Positions 24,779-32,459 of a stretch of 64,000 bases of DNA are shown here, one piece after another. The stretch covers positions 41,595-105,594 of the forward strand of contig NZ_JAPNLJ010000028.1 in assembly GCF_026627445.1 (NCBI RefSeq). Direction: 5' to 3'. The stretch comes from Streptomyces sp. H27-H1 (GTDB taxonomy: Bacteria > Actinomycetota > Actinomycetes > Streptomycetales > Streptomycetaceae). The position numbers and the translations under genes are program-made. Within the stretch, counting starts at the first letter, position 1, and each line of letters begins with the position of its first letter. The notes under the pieces are model-generated. The model was not told the origin of the DNA. It did no database searches and saw only the letters and a program-made list of their open reading frames with translations.

Positions 24779-25882
24779 TCAGGCCTTCATGGTCACCGTC
24801 ACCCCGTCCCTCGACGACCTGCGCGCCGCCTCCAGTACGTCCAGGCAGCGCGCCGCCTCCAGCGCCGTGACGGGGGCCGGACCGCCGTCCCGCAGAGCCG
24901 CCGCCACGGCCGCGTAGTACGCCGGGTAGTCGCCCGGCACGGTCCGTACCGGCGTGCCCCCGCCGGTCAACGGCGATTCCCCGGAGCCCAGCCGCCCCCA
25001 CAGGCACTCGGGCTCCTCGCCCCAGGTCCGCTCGGCGTCGCCGGGGCGCAGGCCGTCGCGCAGCGCCCCCTCCTGCGGGTCCAGGCCGTATTTGACGTAG
25101 CCCGCGCTGGAGCCCAGTACGCGAAAGCGCGGGCCGAGTTGGGCCGTGGTGGCGCTGACGTAGAGGTGGGAGCGGACCCCGCTCGCGTGGGTGAGGGCGA
25201 TGAAGGTGTCGTCGTCGGCCTCGGCGCCCGGGCGGCGCACGTCGGTCTCCGCGTAGACCTGCACGGCCGGTCCGAACAGGACCAGTGCCTGGTCCACGAC
25301 GTGGCTGCCGAGGTCGTACAGCAGTCCGCCGATCTCCTCGGGCGCGCCGGACTCGCGCCAGCCGCCCTTGAGCTGCGGGCGCCAGCGCTCGAAGCGGGAC
25401 TCGAAGCGCTGGACCTCGCCCAGCTCGCCGTCGGCGATGAGGCGGCGCAGGGTGAGGAAGTCGTTGTCCCAGCGGCGGTTCTGGAAGACCGACAGGAAGG
25501 TTCCGGTCCGGTCGGCGAGCGCGGCCAGTTCACGGGCTTCGGCGGAGGTGGCGGCCAGCGGCTTGTCCACGACCACCGGGATGCCGGCGGTGAGGGCGGC
25601 GGTGGCGAGCGGGACGTGCGTCTTGTTCGGGGAGGCGATGACGACGAGGTCGGGGGCGGGGCTCTGCTCGAGCAGCTCGGTGGCGGTGGCTGCGATCCGG
25701 ACGCCCGGGTGGGCCTCGCGGGCCTGGGCGGCGCGGCCGGGGTCGGAGGTCACGACGGTGTCGAGGACGAGGCCCTCGGTCGCGGACACCAGCGGGGCGT
25801 GGAAGACCGAGCCGGCCAGTCCGTAGCCGACGAGTCCGACGCGGAGGGGGGCGAGGGGGGTGGTGGGGGCGGTGGCGTTCAT
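24779..25882 (-). CDS. Gfo/Idh/MocA family NAD(P)-dependent oxidoreductase
   Basis: Sugar or cyclitol dehydrogenase-type enzyme of 367 aa. The Rossmann fold is RVGLVGYGLAGSVFHAPL (G-x-G-x-x-G), with VVIASPNKTHVPLA and the catalytic-lysine motif VVDKPLAAT (the EKP motif of the family). The C-terminal domain shows GGLLYDLGSHVVDQALVLFG, the conserved D-x-G-x-H that binds substrate. It starts at ATG 25882, immediately beside a long palindrome (25889-25915) shared with the divergent ROK regulator, which therefore probably controls it through a sugar ligand. The ribosome site is poor, consistent with the operator occupying the leader. Confidence 0.92.
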   Translation of the reverse strand: MNATAPTTPLAPLRVGLVGYGLAGSVFHAPLVSATEGLVLDTVVTSDPGRAAQAREAHPGVRIAATATELLEQSPAPDLVVIASPNKTHVPLATAALTAGIPVVVDKPLAATSAEARELAALADRTGTFLSVFQNRRWDNDFLTLRRLIADGELGEVQRFESRFERWRPQLKGGWRESGAPEEIGGLLYDLGSHVVDQALVLFGPAVQVYAETDVRRPGAEADDDTFIALTHASGVRSHLYVSATTAQLGPRFRVLGSSAGYVKYGLDPQEGALRDGLRPGDAERTWGEEPECLWGRLGSGESPLTGGGTPVRTVPGDYPAYYAAVAAALRDGGPAPVTALEAARCLDVLEAARRSSRDGVTVTMKA

Positions 25883-25888
25883 GGGAAC

Positions 25889-25915
25889 CACTTTGGCAAC
25901 AGTGTTGCCTAAGTG
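25889..25915. promoter_or_regulatory. Palindromic operator between oxidoreductase and ROK regulator genes
   Basis: Nested inverted repeats: outer arms CACTT (25889-25893) and AAGTG (25911-25915), inner arms GGCAAC (25895-25900) and GTTGCC (25904-25909), with AGT at the centre. It lies 7 nt from one start codon and 9 nt from the other, ideal for repression of both genes by the ROK protein. Confidence 0.75.
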
Positions 25916-25923
25916 CAAGGAGG

Positions 25924-27051
25924 GTGGACAATGGCCAGGTGGACAGGGGTAGCAGGGGCGACAGGGGTGACGGCGACGACCGAGGTCGTGCGGGCGGTGT
26001 GAATCTGCCGCTGCTGCGCGGGCACAACGACGCGCTGGTACTGGACCTCCTGCGCACAGCCGGCCCCGCCGGGCTCGGCCGGGGCGACCTCGCCGCGCGT
26101 ACGGGGCTCACCCCGCAGGCGGTCAGCAAGATCGCGGCGCGGCTCCGGGACGAAGGCCTGGTGGCCGACGCCGGACGCGAGGCGTCCACAGGCGGCAAAC
26201 CGCGCACGCTGCTGAGGCTGGTGCCGCAAGCGCGGTACGCGGTCGGGGTGCACCTGGACCGCGACGAACTCACGGCGGTACGGGTGGACCTCGCGGGCCG
26301 CGTCGTCGCCGACGGCCGGGGCCCGCTGGACTTCGGCGCCGGTCCGGACGCGGTGGTCGAGGAGGCCGTACGGGCCGTCGCGCGGGTATGCGGTGACCGG
26401 CCACTCCTAGGCGTCGGCGTGGCCGCGCCGGGGCCGCTGGACTGGCGGACCGGGGTGCTGGGGCGGGTAACGGGGTTCCCGGAATGGGAGGGGTTCCCGT
26501 TGCGGGAGGTGCTGGAGCGGCGCTTGGGGCTTCCCGTCCGGGTGGACAAGGACACCAACGCGGGCGTCGCGGGAGTCGCCTCGGCGGACGCCGCATTCGG
26601 GGAAGCCGTGGCGTACGTGCACGTCGGCACCGGACTGGGGGCAGGCCTCCGGCTGGCCGGCGGCGGCGAGGTCTACCGGGGGCGCCGCTCGGCTGCGGGG
26701 GAGTTCGGACACCAGGTGCTGCGACTGGACGGGCCGGCCTGCCGTTGCGGGGGGCGCGGCTGCGCGGAGGTGCTGTGCCTGGACGCGGTGGCCGGGGGCC
26801 GGCTGGAGGAAGCGGCGCAGATCGTCGGGGAGGCGGCGGCGAACCTGGTCGCGCTGCTGGATGTGGACCGGGTGCTGCTCGGCGGCCGGGTGGTGGCGGC
26901 TGCGCCGGAGGTGTTCCTGGCGGGGGTGCGGGGGGTGGTGGGGGCGCGGTCCTTCGTGGGGGGTGCGGTGGGGGTGGACCTTGCGGAGAGGGGTGTGGCG
27001 GAGGGGGCGGCGGAGCTGGTGCTCGGTCCGCTGTTCGGGCGCGGAGCCTGA
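25924..27051 (+). CDS. ROK family transcriptional repressor/sugar kinase homologue
   Basis: DNA-binding ROK protein of up to 375 aa. An N-terminal winged helix (GLGRGDLAARTGLTPQAVSK, IAARLRDEGLVAD) precedes the actin-like ROK domain, with LLGVGVAAPGPLD, the VDKDTNAGVAG and HVGTGLGAGLRL loops, and the zinc motif CRCGGRGCAEVLC. Members repress sugar genes and release DNA on binding a sugar. The best start is unclear: GTG 25924 abuts its AGGAGG, and GTG 25939 or GTG 25999 are alternatives. It diverges from the Gfo/Idh oxidoreductase across the palindrome and presumably controls that gene and itself. Confidence 0.9.
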   Translation: MDNGQVDRGSRGDRGDGDDRGRAGGVNLPLLRGHNDALVLDLLRTAGPAGLGRGDLAARTGLTPQAVSKIAARLRDEGLVADAGREASTGGKPRTLLRLVPQARYAVGVHLDRDELTAVRVDLAGRVVADGRGPLDFGAGPDAVVEEAVRAVARVCGDRPLLGVGVAAPGPLDWRTGVLGRVTGFPEWEGFPLREVLERRLGLPVRVDKDTNAGVAGVASADAAFGEAVAYVHVGTGLGAGLRLAGGGEVYRGRRSAAGEFGHQVLRLDGPACRCGGRGCAEVLCLDAVAGGRLEEAAQIVGEAAANLVALLDVDRVLLGGRVVAAAPEVFLAGVRGVVGARSFVGGAVGVDLAERGVAEGAAELVLGPLFGRGA

Positions 27052-27727
27052 GGGAACTCAGGCCTTGGCCCTTGGCCCCCGGCTCCCAGCCGCCTGGCTC
27101 CTTGGCCTCGGGTGTGGCCCCTGCCCCCGCCCCGGCTCCGGCCCGGGTGTGACTCGTACGTGCCGCAGGGCAGGGTGCCCCCGCCCGGGCGGGGCGGCCC
27201 ATGGTCGGCCCTGCGGGGCGGAGTCCCCTACCCTCCCCCAGACTCCGTCCGGGGGGACCCCCGGTTCCACCGTTCCCGGGCGCTGCCCGGACCCCGGTCT
27301 TCGAACGCCGGGCGGGCTGAACAGACCCGGGGGCTCCGCCCCAGACCCCGGTCCTCAAACGCCGGACGGGCTGAAGGGTCCCGGACCCCGGTCTTCGAAC
27401 GCCGGGCGGGCTGAAGGGTCCCGGAGCCGGGTCCTCGGGCGTCGGGCGGCTGGAAGTGGCTCCGCCGAGTCAGCCTCGCCGGCGTTTGAGGCGTGGGGGT
27501 CCGGGGCGGGCGCCCGCCCCTCCGGTGGTCAGGGTCCCCGGTGCCGGAACGGGGCATCGGCCGAACGGGCGGAAACCAGAATAAGTCGGGCGTGGTGCTG
27601 GACAAGGGGTCGCGGGTGCGTGGGAGGGTGCGGGCAAGGCCGAGGTGATTGTCGCCTTGTCTGGTAATCGGTTTTCTGTGTGCGTTCGGGTGTTCGTTTT
27701 GTCGTCGGCGAGTAGCGAGGGTCATCC
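27052..27727. other. Gene-free stretch of about 680 bp with dispersed GC-rich repeats
   Basis: No frame here has gene-like composition in a consistent reading direction. It holds a cluster of repeats at 27291-27500. A few A/T-richer bases around 27570-27720 (TTGTCGCCTTGTCTGG, GTTTTCTGTGTG) probably contain the promoter of the LAHTG gene. Confidence 0.6.
27291..27500. repeat. Cluster of intergenic repeats with core TTCGAACGCCGGGCGGGCTGA
   Basis: Three near-identical direct copies (starting about 27291, 27343 and 27384; variants TTCGAACGCCGG and CTCAAACGCCGG), one degenerate copy (about 27427) and one inverted copy (CCGGCGTTTGAGG, about 27479-27491). Repeats of this kind are scattered between genes in many streptomycetes; their function is unknown. 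Confidence 0.75.
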
Positions 27728-28501
27728 ATGCGACTGCGCAAAGCCCTTGCCCTGACCGCTCTCCTCGTGGGCACGGCCGCCTCCGGCGCGGCCACCGCCT
27801 CCGCGGACATCGGGACCGGCGGCGGCGCCCGCCCCGCGCCGGCGTTGCCCTCGCGGGTGGAGGCCACCTGCGGGGACGGGAAGAGCGCGCAGTTCCCCAT
27901 CGGGGCCCGCATTCGGGGTGGGCCGGCCGTGTACCGCACCGGCGGCGAGGCGCAGACCTGGTACCTCGACCTCACCAACACCACCACCGGCGAATGCACG
28001 GGCATCCACCCCGTCGTCGTCTTCACCGACACGGCCCGCGCTCTGCGCCCCGCCCATTTCCGGATGGAGTTCGATGCCCCCGGCGCCTTCCCCGTCAGCC
28101 TGGAGGGCACCGACCGGGACGAGATCGTCGCCGTGTTCGACGGCGGTGACGCCTTCTCCGGCTTCACCATCGGCGCCGGCGGTTCCGTGACCGTCACCGT
28201 CCGGCTCGCCTTCGCACCCGGAACCCCGCAGGGCGAAGCCGTCGCCGACGCGGCCCTCGTCCAGCGCAAGGGCGACGACGGCGACTGGATCGGCGAAGCG
28301 GGCGGCTACCGGTTCGACATCCAAGGACCGGAGGCGGAGACCGGCGACGCCGGAGCGCTGGCCCACACCGGCCGCGGCGGTTCGGCCTGGGCGTACGGGG
28401 CCGGCGCCGCCGCAGCCCTGGCCGGCGGCGGCGGACTGCTGCTCGGCGCCCGCCGGTTGCGCGCGGGGGCCCCGCCCTCCACGCCCCCGGCTCGCGTCTG
28501 A
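27728..28501 (+). CDS. Secreted surface protein with LAHTG sorting signal
   Basis: A 257-aa exported protein. The signal peptide (MRLRKALALTALLVGTAASG, cleaved near ASA-DI) is followed by a beta-rich domain (about 40-205) with two cysteines (ATCGDG and GECTGI). The C-terminus is a classical sorting signal: LAHTG (211-215), a hydrophobic stretch (AWAYGAGAAAALAGGGGLLL) and the basic residues ARRLR. LAxTG is the class E sortase motif, so the sortase at 19761-20588 could attach it to the wall. The stop codon lies within a tandem repeat array (28491-28600). The domain itself is not recognised. Confidence 0.85.
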   Translation: MRLRKALALTALLVGTAASGAATASADIGTGGGARPAPALPSRVEATCGDGKSAQFPIGARIRGGPAVYRTGGEAQTWYLDLTNTTTGECTGIHPVVVFTDTARALRPAHFRMEFDAPGAFPVSLEGTDRDEIVAVFDGGDAFSGFTIGAGGSVTVTVRLAFAPGTPQGEAVADAALVQRKGDDGDWIGEAGGYRFDIQGPEAETGDAGALAHTGRGGSAWAYGAGAAAALAGGGGLLLGARRLRAGAPPSTPPARV

Positions 28502-28600
28502 CCCCGCACCTCCTCGCGTCTGACCCCGCACCTCCTCGCGTCTGACCCCGCCCTCGGCTCGCGTCTGTGACCCTGCCCCGGCTCGCGTCTGACCCGCGGC
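28491..28600. repeat. Tandem CTCGCGTCTGACCCCGC array, five units
   Basis: Units of 22-24 bp start at 28491, 28513, 28535, 28558 and 28582. The first two are identical and the rest are degenerate. The first unit contains the stop codon of the LAHTG gene; the array ends just before the GntR regulator gene. Confidence 0.8.
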
Positions 28601-28621
28601 CGGTCCACGTAGAGTCCGAGG

Positions 28622-29404
28622 GTGGAAGAACCGACCGCCTACGCGCACCACCACCAGCCCGGCCTGCCCGTCCGCTCCGGGATTCCCGAGCACGGCCGCA
28701 TCCCCAAGTACTACGCCGTCAAGGCGCGCATCTCCGGGCTGCTCGACGAGCTCGACGAGCTGGGCGAGGGCCGGCCGCTGCCCACCGAGCGCGATCTCGC
28801 CGAGCAGTACGAGGTCTCCCGCGAGACCGTCCGCCAGGCCCTGCGCGAGCTGCTGCTCGAGGGCCGGCTGCGCCGCTCGGGCCGCGGCACCGTCGCCGCC
28901 GGGCCGAAGCTCGAACAGCCCCTGTCGCTGGCGAGCTACACCGAGGGCGTACGCCGCCAGGGCCGTACGCCCGGCCGTCATCTCATCGGCCTGGAGCGCT
29001 TCGCCTGCCCGGCCGCCGTGGCCCCCGGCATCGGCGCCGAGCCCGGCGAACCGGTCTGGCACCTGGAGCGGGTGCTGCTCGCCGACGAGGAACGGGTCGG
29101 GCTGGAGAGCACGTACCTCCGGGTCGCCCGCGCCCCCCGCCTCGACGTCGATTTCCAGCCGGACTCCTCCTTCTACGGATACCTCCACGACAGCCTCGGC
29201 ATCTCCTTCGGCGACGCCGACGAGAAGCTCGAAACGGTCCTCGCCACCCCCCGCGAGGCCCTGCTGATCGGAACCCCGCCGGCGCTCCCGATGCTGCTCA
29301 TCCACCGTTTCTCCAGGGACCGGGACGGCAGGCCGCTGGAACGGGTGCGTTCGCTCTACCGTGGTGACCGGTTCAGCTTCACGACCCACCTGCGGCCCGA
29401 ATAG
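28622..29404 (+). CDS. GntR/HutC-family regulator with UTRA domain
   Basis: Probable regulator of the downstream aminophosphonate cluster, 260 aa from a GTG. The winged helix (about 29-95) is typical: YYAVKARISGLLDELDELGE, LPTERDLAEQYEVSRETVRQ and LLLEGRLRRSGRGT. The UTRA effector domain (about 110-250) shows EPVWHLERVLLADEERVGLE and the C-terminal ERVRSLYRGDRFSF. HutC-type proteins such as PhnF and DasR bind sites of the form GGTnTAGACC; a GGTCTAGTCC site lies at 29466-29475, between this gene and the oxidoreductase. The ligand is presumably a phosphonate or related metabolite. Confidence 0.9.
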   Translation: MEEPTAYAHHHQPGLPVRSGIPEHGRIPKYYAVKARISGLLDELDELGEGRPLPTERDLAEQYEVSRETVRQALRELLLEGRLRRSGRGTVAAGPKLEQPLSLASYTEGVRRQGRTPGRHLIGLERFACPAAVAPGIGAEPGEPVWHLERVLLADEERVGLESTYLRVARAPRLDVDFQPDSSFYGYLHDSLGISFGDADEKLETVLATPREALLIGTPPALPMLLIHRFSRDRDGRPLERVRSLYRGDRFSFTTHLRPE

Positions 29405-29465
29405 TCCCGCACAAAGCACCTGTAGAACCTGAAAACGGACCAATTCGCATCACGGAACGGTAACG

Positions 29466-29475
29466 GGTCTAGTCC
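29466..29475. promoter_or_regulatory. HutC/GntR-type operator GGTCTAGTCC
   Basis: A near-palindromic GGTCTAGTCC lies 86 bp upstream of the oxidoreductase start, matching the core recognised by PhnF and DasR-type regulators. It is the best candidate operator for the adjacent GntR/UTRA protein; binding is inferred. Confidence 0.5.
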
Positions 29476-29551
29476 AAGCGTCGGAGGCTGTTCACCGGGG
29501 CGTCGCCCGGGCGATCCTCCCGGGTCACGGGCCCCCGTCACCTTGGACCAC

Positions 29552-30685
29552 GTGAGAGTCATAGTCGTCGGAGGCGGCGTGGTAGGCACCATGCACGCCT
29601 GGCAAGCAGTGGAACGCGGCCACGAGGTCGTCCAGATCGAGCGAGAGACGGAGGCCCGCGGCGCGTCCCTGCGCAATTTCGGCCAGATCTGGGTCAGTGG
29701 ACGGGCCGGGGGCGAGGAGCTCGACACCGCCCTGCGGGCCCGCGAGCTCTGGGAGCGGATCGGCGAGCGGGTGCCCGGCCTGGGCTTCCGCGCCATCGGC
29801 TCCCTCACCCCGGTACGGGGCGCCCGCGAGTACGCCGTCGCCGAGGCCGCCGTGGCCCGCCCCGACGCCGCCGCCCGCGGCTACAAGCTGATCACCGCCG
29901 AGGAGGCCAGGGCGGTCAACCCCGCCCTGCGCGGCGCGTTCGAGGCCGCCCTGTGGTGCGAACGGGACGCCGCCGTCGAGCCGCGCACCGCCCAACTCCA
30001 CCTGCGCGAAGCCCTCAAGGCCTCGGGCCGCTACACCTTCCTCCCCGGCCGGGAGGTCCGCGAGGTCACCGGCTCCGCCACCGGCCCCGCCACCGTCCGC
30101 GACGACCACGGCGACACCCACCGCGGCGACGCCGTCGTCCTGGCCACCGGCGCCTGGCTCTCCGGCCTGGTCCGCGAGCTCGCCCCCGACCTGCCCGTAC
30201 GCCGCGTCCGGCTGCAGATGATGCAGACCGCCCCCCTCGGCGAGACCCTGACCACCTCGGTCGCCGACGCCGACAGCTTCCGCTACTACCCCGCCTACAA
30301 GAGCGAAGCCCTCGACGAACTCGACGCCGAGCAGCCCCAGGCCCCGATCGCCGCCGCGCACAAGATGCAGCTCCTGATGGTGCAGCGGCAGGACGGCGGA
30401 CTGACCATCGGCGACACCCACGAGTACGAGCACCCCTTCGCGTTCGACACCCTCGAAGACCCCTACGCGCACCTCACCGAGGTCGTCGAATCCTTCCTGG
30501 GCCGCCCGCTGCCGCAGATCCGCCGCCGCTGGGCGGGCGTGTACGCGCAGTGCACCGACACCACCCGCGTCGTCCACCGCCAGCAGGTGGCCGACGGCGT
30601 CTGGCTGGTGACCGGACCCGGCGGCCGGGGCATGACCTGCTCGCCCGCCATAGCCGAAACCACCGCGAACGAACTGGGCTGGTAA
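29552..30685 (+). CDS. FAD-dependent amine/glycine-oxidase-like oxidoreductase of phosphonate cluster (TIGR03364/HpnW type)
   Basis: FAD enzyme of the DAO family, 377 aa from the GTG at 29552 (a TTG at 29543 is the alternative). The dinucleotide fold is VRVIVVGGGVVGTMHAW, followed by an ARGASLRNFGQIW block that resembles the flavin-contact region; the end has VWLVTGPGGRGMTCSPAIAE. This clade is regularly found beside a phosphonatase-like hydrolase, as here, and is proposed to deaminate 2-aminoethylphosphonate or its N-methyl derivative oxidatively, giving phosphonoacetaldehyde. That would replace the PhnW transaminase, which is absent. The next gene starts 5 nt downstream, in one operon. Confidence 0.85.
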   Translation: MRVIVVGGGVVGTMHAWQAVERGHEVVQIERETEARGASLRNFGQIWVSGRAGGEELDTALRARELWERIGERVPGLGFRAIGSLTPVRGAREYAVAEAAVARPDAAARGYKLITAEEARAVNPALRGAFEAALWCERDAAVEPRTAQLHLREALKASGRYTFLPGREVREVTGSATGPATVRDDHGDTHRGDAVVLATGAWLSGLVRELAPDLPVRRVRLQMMQTAPLGETLTTSVADADSFRYYPAYKSEALDELDAEQPQAPIAAAHKMQLLMVQRQDGGLTIGDTHEYEHPFAFDTLEDPYAHLTEVVESFLGRPLPQIRRRWAGVYAQCTDTTRVVHRQQVADGVWLVTGPGGRGMTCSPAIAETTANELGW

Positions 30686-30690
30686 GAGCG

Positions 30691-31413
30691 ATGACCGACA
30701 ACACCCCCCACCGCACCACCTCCGCCAAGCTGATCGTCCTGGACATGGCCGGCACCACCGTCGCCGACGGCGGCCTCGTCGAGCGCGCCTTCGAGCGGGC
30801 CGCCGAACGCCTCGGCGTCGAGCCAGGCAGCGCCGACCACACCGCGAAGCTGCAATACGTCCGCGACACCATGGGCGAGTCGAAGATCTCCGTCTTCCGC
30901 CACCTCTTCGGCGCCGAGGACCTCGCCCAGCGCGCCAACTCCGCCTTCGAAGAGGCCTACGGGGAACTGGTGCAAGGCGGCCTCATCGCCCCGCTCCCCG
31001 GCGCCCGCGAAACCATCGAGAAGCTCCGCGCCGAGGGTCGCACCGTGGTCCTGACCACCGGTTTCGCCCGCATCACCCAGGACGCCATCCTCGACGCCCT
31101 CGGCTGGCAGGGCCTCGCCGACCTCACCCTGTGCCCCGCCGACGCGGGCGGCCGCGGCCGGCCCTACCCGGACATGGTGCTGGCCGCCTTCCTGCGCACC
31201 GGGGCCGTGGCCGACGTACGCGAGAGCGTGGTCGTCGGCGACACGGCGTACGACATGCTCAGCGGCGTCCGCGCCGGCGCCGGGATCGTGGCGGGAGTCC
31301 TCACCGGCGCCCACGACGGCGCGACCCTGCGGGAGCACGGCGCCACCCACGTCCTGGCCTCCGTCGCCGACCTCCCCGCAGCCCTGGAGCCGCAGCGGGA
31401 GCCCGGCGCGTGA
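30691..31413 (+). CDS. Phosphonatase-like HAD hydrolase (PhnX-related)
   Basis: Probable phosphonoacetaldehyde hydrolase-type enzyme (P-C bond cleavage to acetaldehyde and phosphate), 240 aa. The HAD nucleophile motif is LDMAGTTV (Asp18), with Ala in place of the usual second Asp exactly as in PhnX. The cap-domain lysine that makes the Schiff base in PhnX is retained as Lys65 in MGESKISVFRHL. Motif II is VVLTTGFAR and motif III/IV is VVVGDTAYDMLSG. It directly follows the FAD oxidoreductase and overlaps the ABC ATPase start (GTGA), supporting coupled uptake and degradation. Confidence 0.88.
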   Translation: MTDNTPHRTTSAKLIVLDMAGTTVADGGLVERAFERAAERLGVEPGSADHTAKLQYVRDTMGESKISVFRHLFGAEDLAQRANSAFEEAYGELVQGGLIAPLPGARETIEKLRAEGRTVVLTTGFARITQDAILDALGWQGLADLTLCPADAGGRGRPYPDMVLAAFLRTGAVADVRESVVVGDTAYDMLSGVRAGAGIVAGVLTGAHDGATLREHGATHVLASVADLPAALEPQREPGA

Positions 31414-32459
31414 GCGGCATCCGCTTCGACTCCGTCTCGGTCGCCTACGGCGGCAACACCGTCCTGGACTCCCTCGACCTGACCGTCGAGCCCGGCGAGG
31501 TCATGGCACTGCTCGGTCCCTCCGGCTCCGGCAAGACCACCGCGCTGCGGGCCGTCGCCGGTTTCGTCCGGCCCGCCTCGGGCCGGGTACTGATCGGCGG
31601 CCGGGACGTCACCGCGCTCCCGCCCCACAAACGCGGCATCGGCATGGTCGTCCAGCAGTACGCGCTCTTCCCGCACATGCGCGTCGCGGACAACGTCGCC
31701 TTCGGCCTCAGGGCGCAGAAGGCGCCCAAGGCCGAGATCCCCGGCCGCGTCGCCGAGGCCCTGGAGATGACCGGGATGGCGGCCTACGCCGAGCGCTACC
31801 CCCGGGAGCTCTCCGGCGGGCAGCAGCAGCGCGTGGCCATCGCCCGCGCGCTCGCCATCCGCCCCGGGGTGCTGCTGCTGGACGAACCGCTGTCCGCGCT
31901 CGACGCGCAACTGCGCTCCGGCATGCTCACCGAACTGGCCAGGCTGCACCGCGAACTGCCCGACGTGTCCATCCTCTACGTCACCCACGACCAGGTCGAG
32001 GCGTTGACCCTGGCCGACCGGATCGCCGTCATGGACCGGGCCCGGCTGCAGGACTGCGGCACCCCGCAGCAGCTGTACCGGGCCCCGCGCACCGAGTTCA
32101 CCGCCTCCTTCGTCGGCAACGCCAACCTGCTGCCCGTCACCGTGGCCGACGGGGGCGCGCTCTTCGCCGGGCACCCCCTCGCCCTCGACCCGGGCCGCGC
32201 GGCCGTCGGCGCGGCCGCGACCCTGTGCGTACGGCCGCACCTGCTCGGCCTCGGCGCCGGCCCCAACGCGCTGAGCGGCACCATCACCGAGGTGCAGTGG
32301 CGCGGTTCGACCCATCGCCTCTACGTCGACGTCGAAGGACACCGGGTCAAGGCGGACCTGCCGGAACTGCGCGAGACCCCGGCGCTGGGCGACCACGTCA
32401 CCCTGCACTTCGAGCCGCGGGACGCGGTGCTCCTGGCCGCGGGAGTCTGTGATGACTGA
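31410..32459 (+). CDS. ABC importer ATP-binding protein (aminophosphonate type)
   Basis: ATPase of the PotA/FbpC/PhnT group, 349 aa from a GTG overlapping the upstream stop. Walker A is LLGPSGSGKTTALRA, the Q-loop is VVQQYALFPHMRV, the signature is LSGGQQQRVAIARALA, Walker B is VLLLDEPLSALD, and the switch is YVTHDQVEAL. A TOBE-type regulatory domain fills residues about 240-345. Two permeases and a binding lipoprotein follow, making a complete importer. Its place between phosphonate genes suggests 2-aminoethylphosphonate or a related compound as substrate. Confidence 0.92.
   Translation: MSGIRFDSVSVAYGGNTVLDSLDLTVEPGEVMALLGPSGSGKTTALRAVAGFVRPASGRVLIGGRDVTALPPHKRGIGMVVQQYALFPHMRVADNVAFGLRAQKAPKAEIPGRVAEALEMTGMAAYAERYPRELSGGQQQRVAIARALAIRPGVLLLDEPLSALDAQLRSGMLTELARLHRELPDVSILYVTHDQVEALTLADRIAVMDRARLQDCGTPQQLYRAPRTEFTASFVGNANLLPVTVADGGALFAGHPLALDPGRAAVGAAATLCVRPHLLGLGAGPNALSGTITEVQWRGSTHRLYVDVEGHRVKADLPELRETPALGDHVTLHFEPRDAVLLAAGVCDD

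Noticed and set aside
25536..26630. Minus-strand frames across the ROK gene and intergenic region
   Set aside because: They are antisense to the ROK gene, which has full family motifs.
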